The notes under the pieces are model-generated. The model saw nothing but the letters and a program-made list of their open reading frames with translations. It was not told the origin of the DNA and did no database searches. From Tidjanibacter sp. (GTDB lineage Bacteria > Bacteroidota > Bacteroidia > Bacteroidales > Rikenellaceae), in contig JAGBVY010000136.1 in assembly GCA_017630115.1 (NCBI GenBank), forward strand, positions 1-13,318: a DNA stretch of 13,318 nucleotides. Direction: 5' to 3'. The position numbers and the translations under genes were made by a program. Position 1 is the stretch's first letter. Every line of letters begins with the position of its first letter. Positions 13,306 through 13,318 of this stretch are shown in pieces.

Positions 13306-13318
13306 AACTATTCCGAAA

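Noticed and set aside
1..13318. CRISPR array, transposase, integrase, toxin-antitoxin or phage defence genes
   Set aside because: I found no regularly spaced repeats of CRISPR type and no open frame with recognisable motifs of these families.

Overview
The window looks like a piece of a Bacteroidetes chromosome, most likely of the order Bacteroidales. Three things suggest this: the -7 promoter box TAnnTTTG recurs upstream of genes (best case 2084-2115, TTTG-N20-TAACTTTG), there are several Bacteroidetes-type lipoproteins and a TPR/transmembrane/HTH protein, and Shine-Dalgarno sites are weak. Genus cannot be fixed from sequence reading alone; an Alistipes/Rikenellaceae-like origin is only a guess.

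Layout. 1-2520 (+): a membrane-anchored TPR protein with a C-terminal HTH-like segment (238-1971), then a small exported Gly/Pro-linker protein resembling DUF3244 (2131-2520). Each is preceded by a copy of the same 99-bp repeat (84-182 and 1967-2065, 85 of 99 bases identical, no gaps). 2521-5174 (+): a gene-free, hairpin-rich stretch (2521-2809), the 3' remnant of a gene without a start (2810-3115), a lipoprotein with a PQQ-type beta-propeller look (3131-4387) and an unrecognised lipoprotein (4494-5174). The remnant and the two lipoprotein genes are visibly AT-richer than the rest of the window and look like an accessory patch. 5274-7369 (-): a housekeeping pair, a phosphoglucosamine/phosphomannomutase-type enzyme followed by family I inorganic pyrophosphatase. 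7476-10552 (+): a nucleotide pyrophosphatase/phosphodiesterase-type lipoprotein, a family 2 glycosyltransferase and an unrecognised protein with a four-cysteine cluster. 10647-12905 (-): ribonuclease R. 12906-13318: tandem rnr promoter boxes, several hairpins, a 20-bp duplicate of the tRNA-Pro 3' end, and tRNA-Pro(GGG) on the minus strand.

The convergent gene pairs are separated by clear inverted-repeat terminators (5217-5249 and 10589-10628). The divergent pair at 7369/7476 shares a short promoter region with -7 boxes on both strands.

No CRISPR array, transposase, integrase or recognisable defence system is present. The best candidates for undescribed biology are the repeat-flanked TPR-HTH/exported-protein pair, the 16-mer AAAACAAGGTACRTTT repeated in and after the unknown gene at 9758-10552, the structured region next to the truncated gene at 2521-3115, and the duplicated tRNA-Pro 3' end with the structured segment beside it. 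Positions 1-83 hold nothing I can assign beyond two copies of AAAATCGGG.
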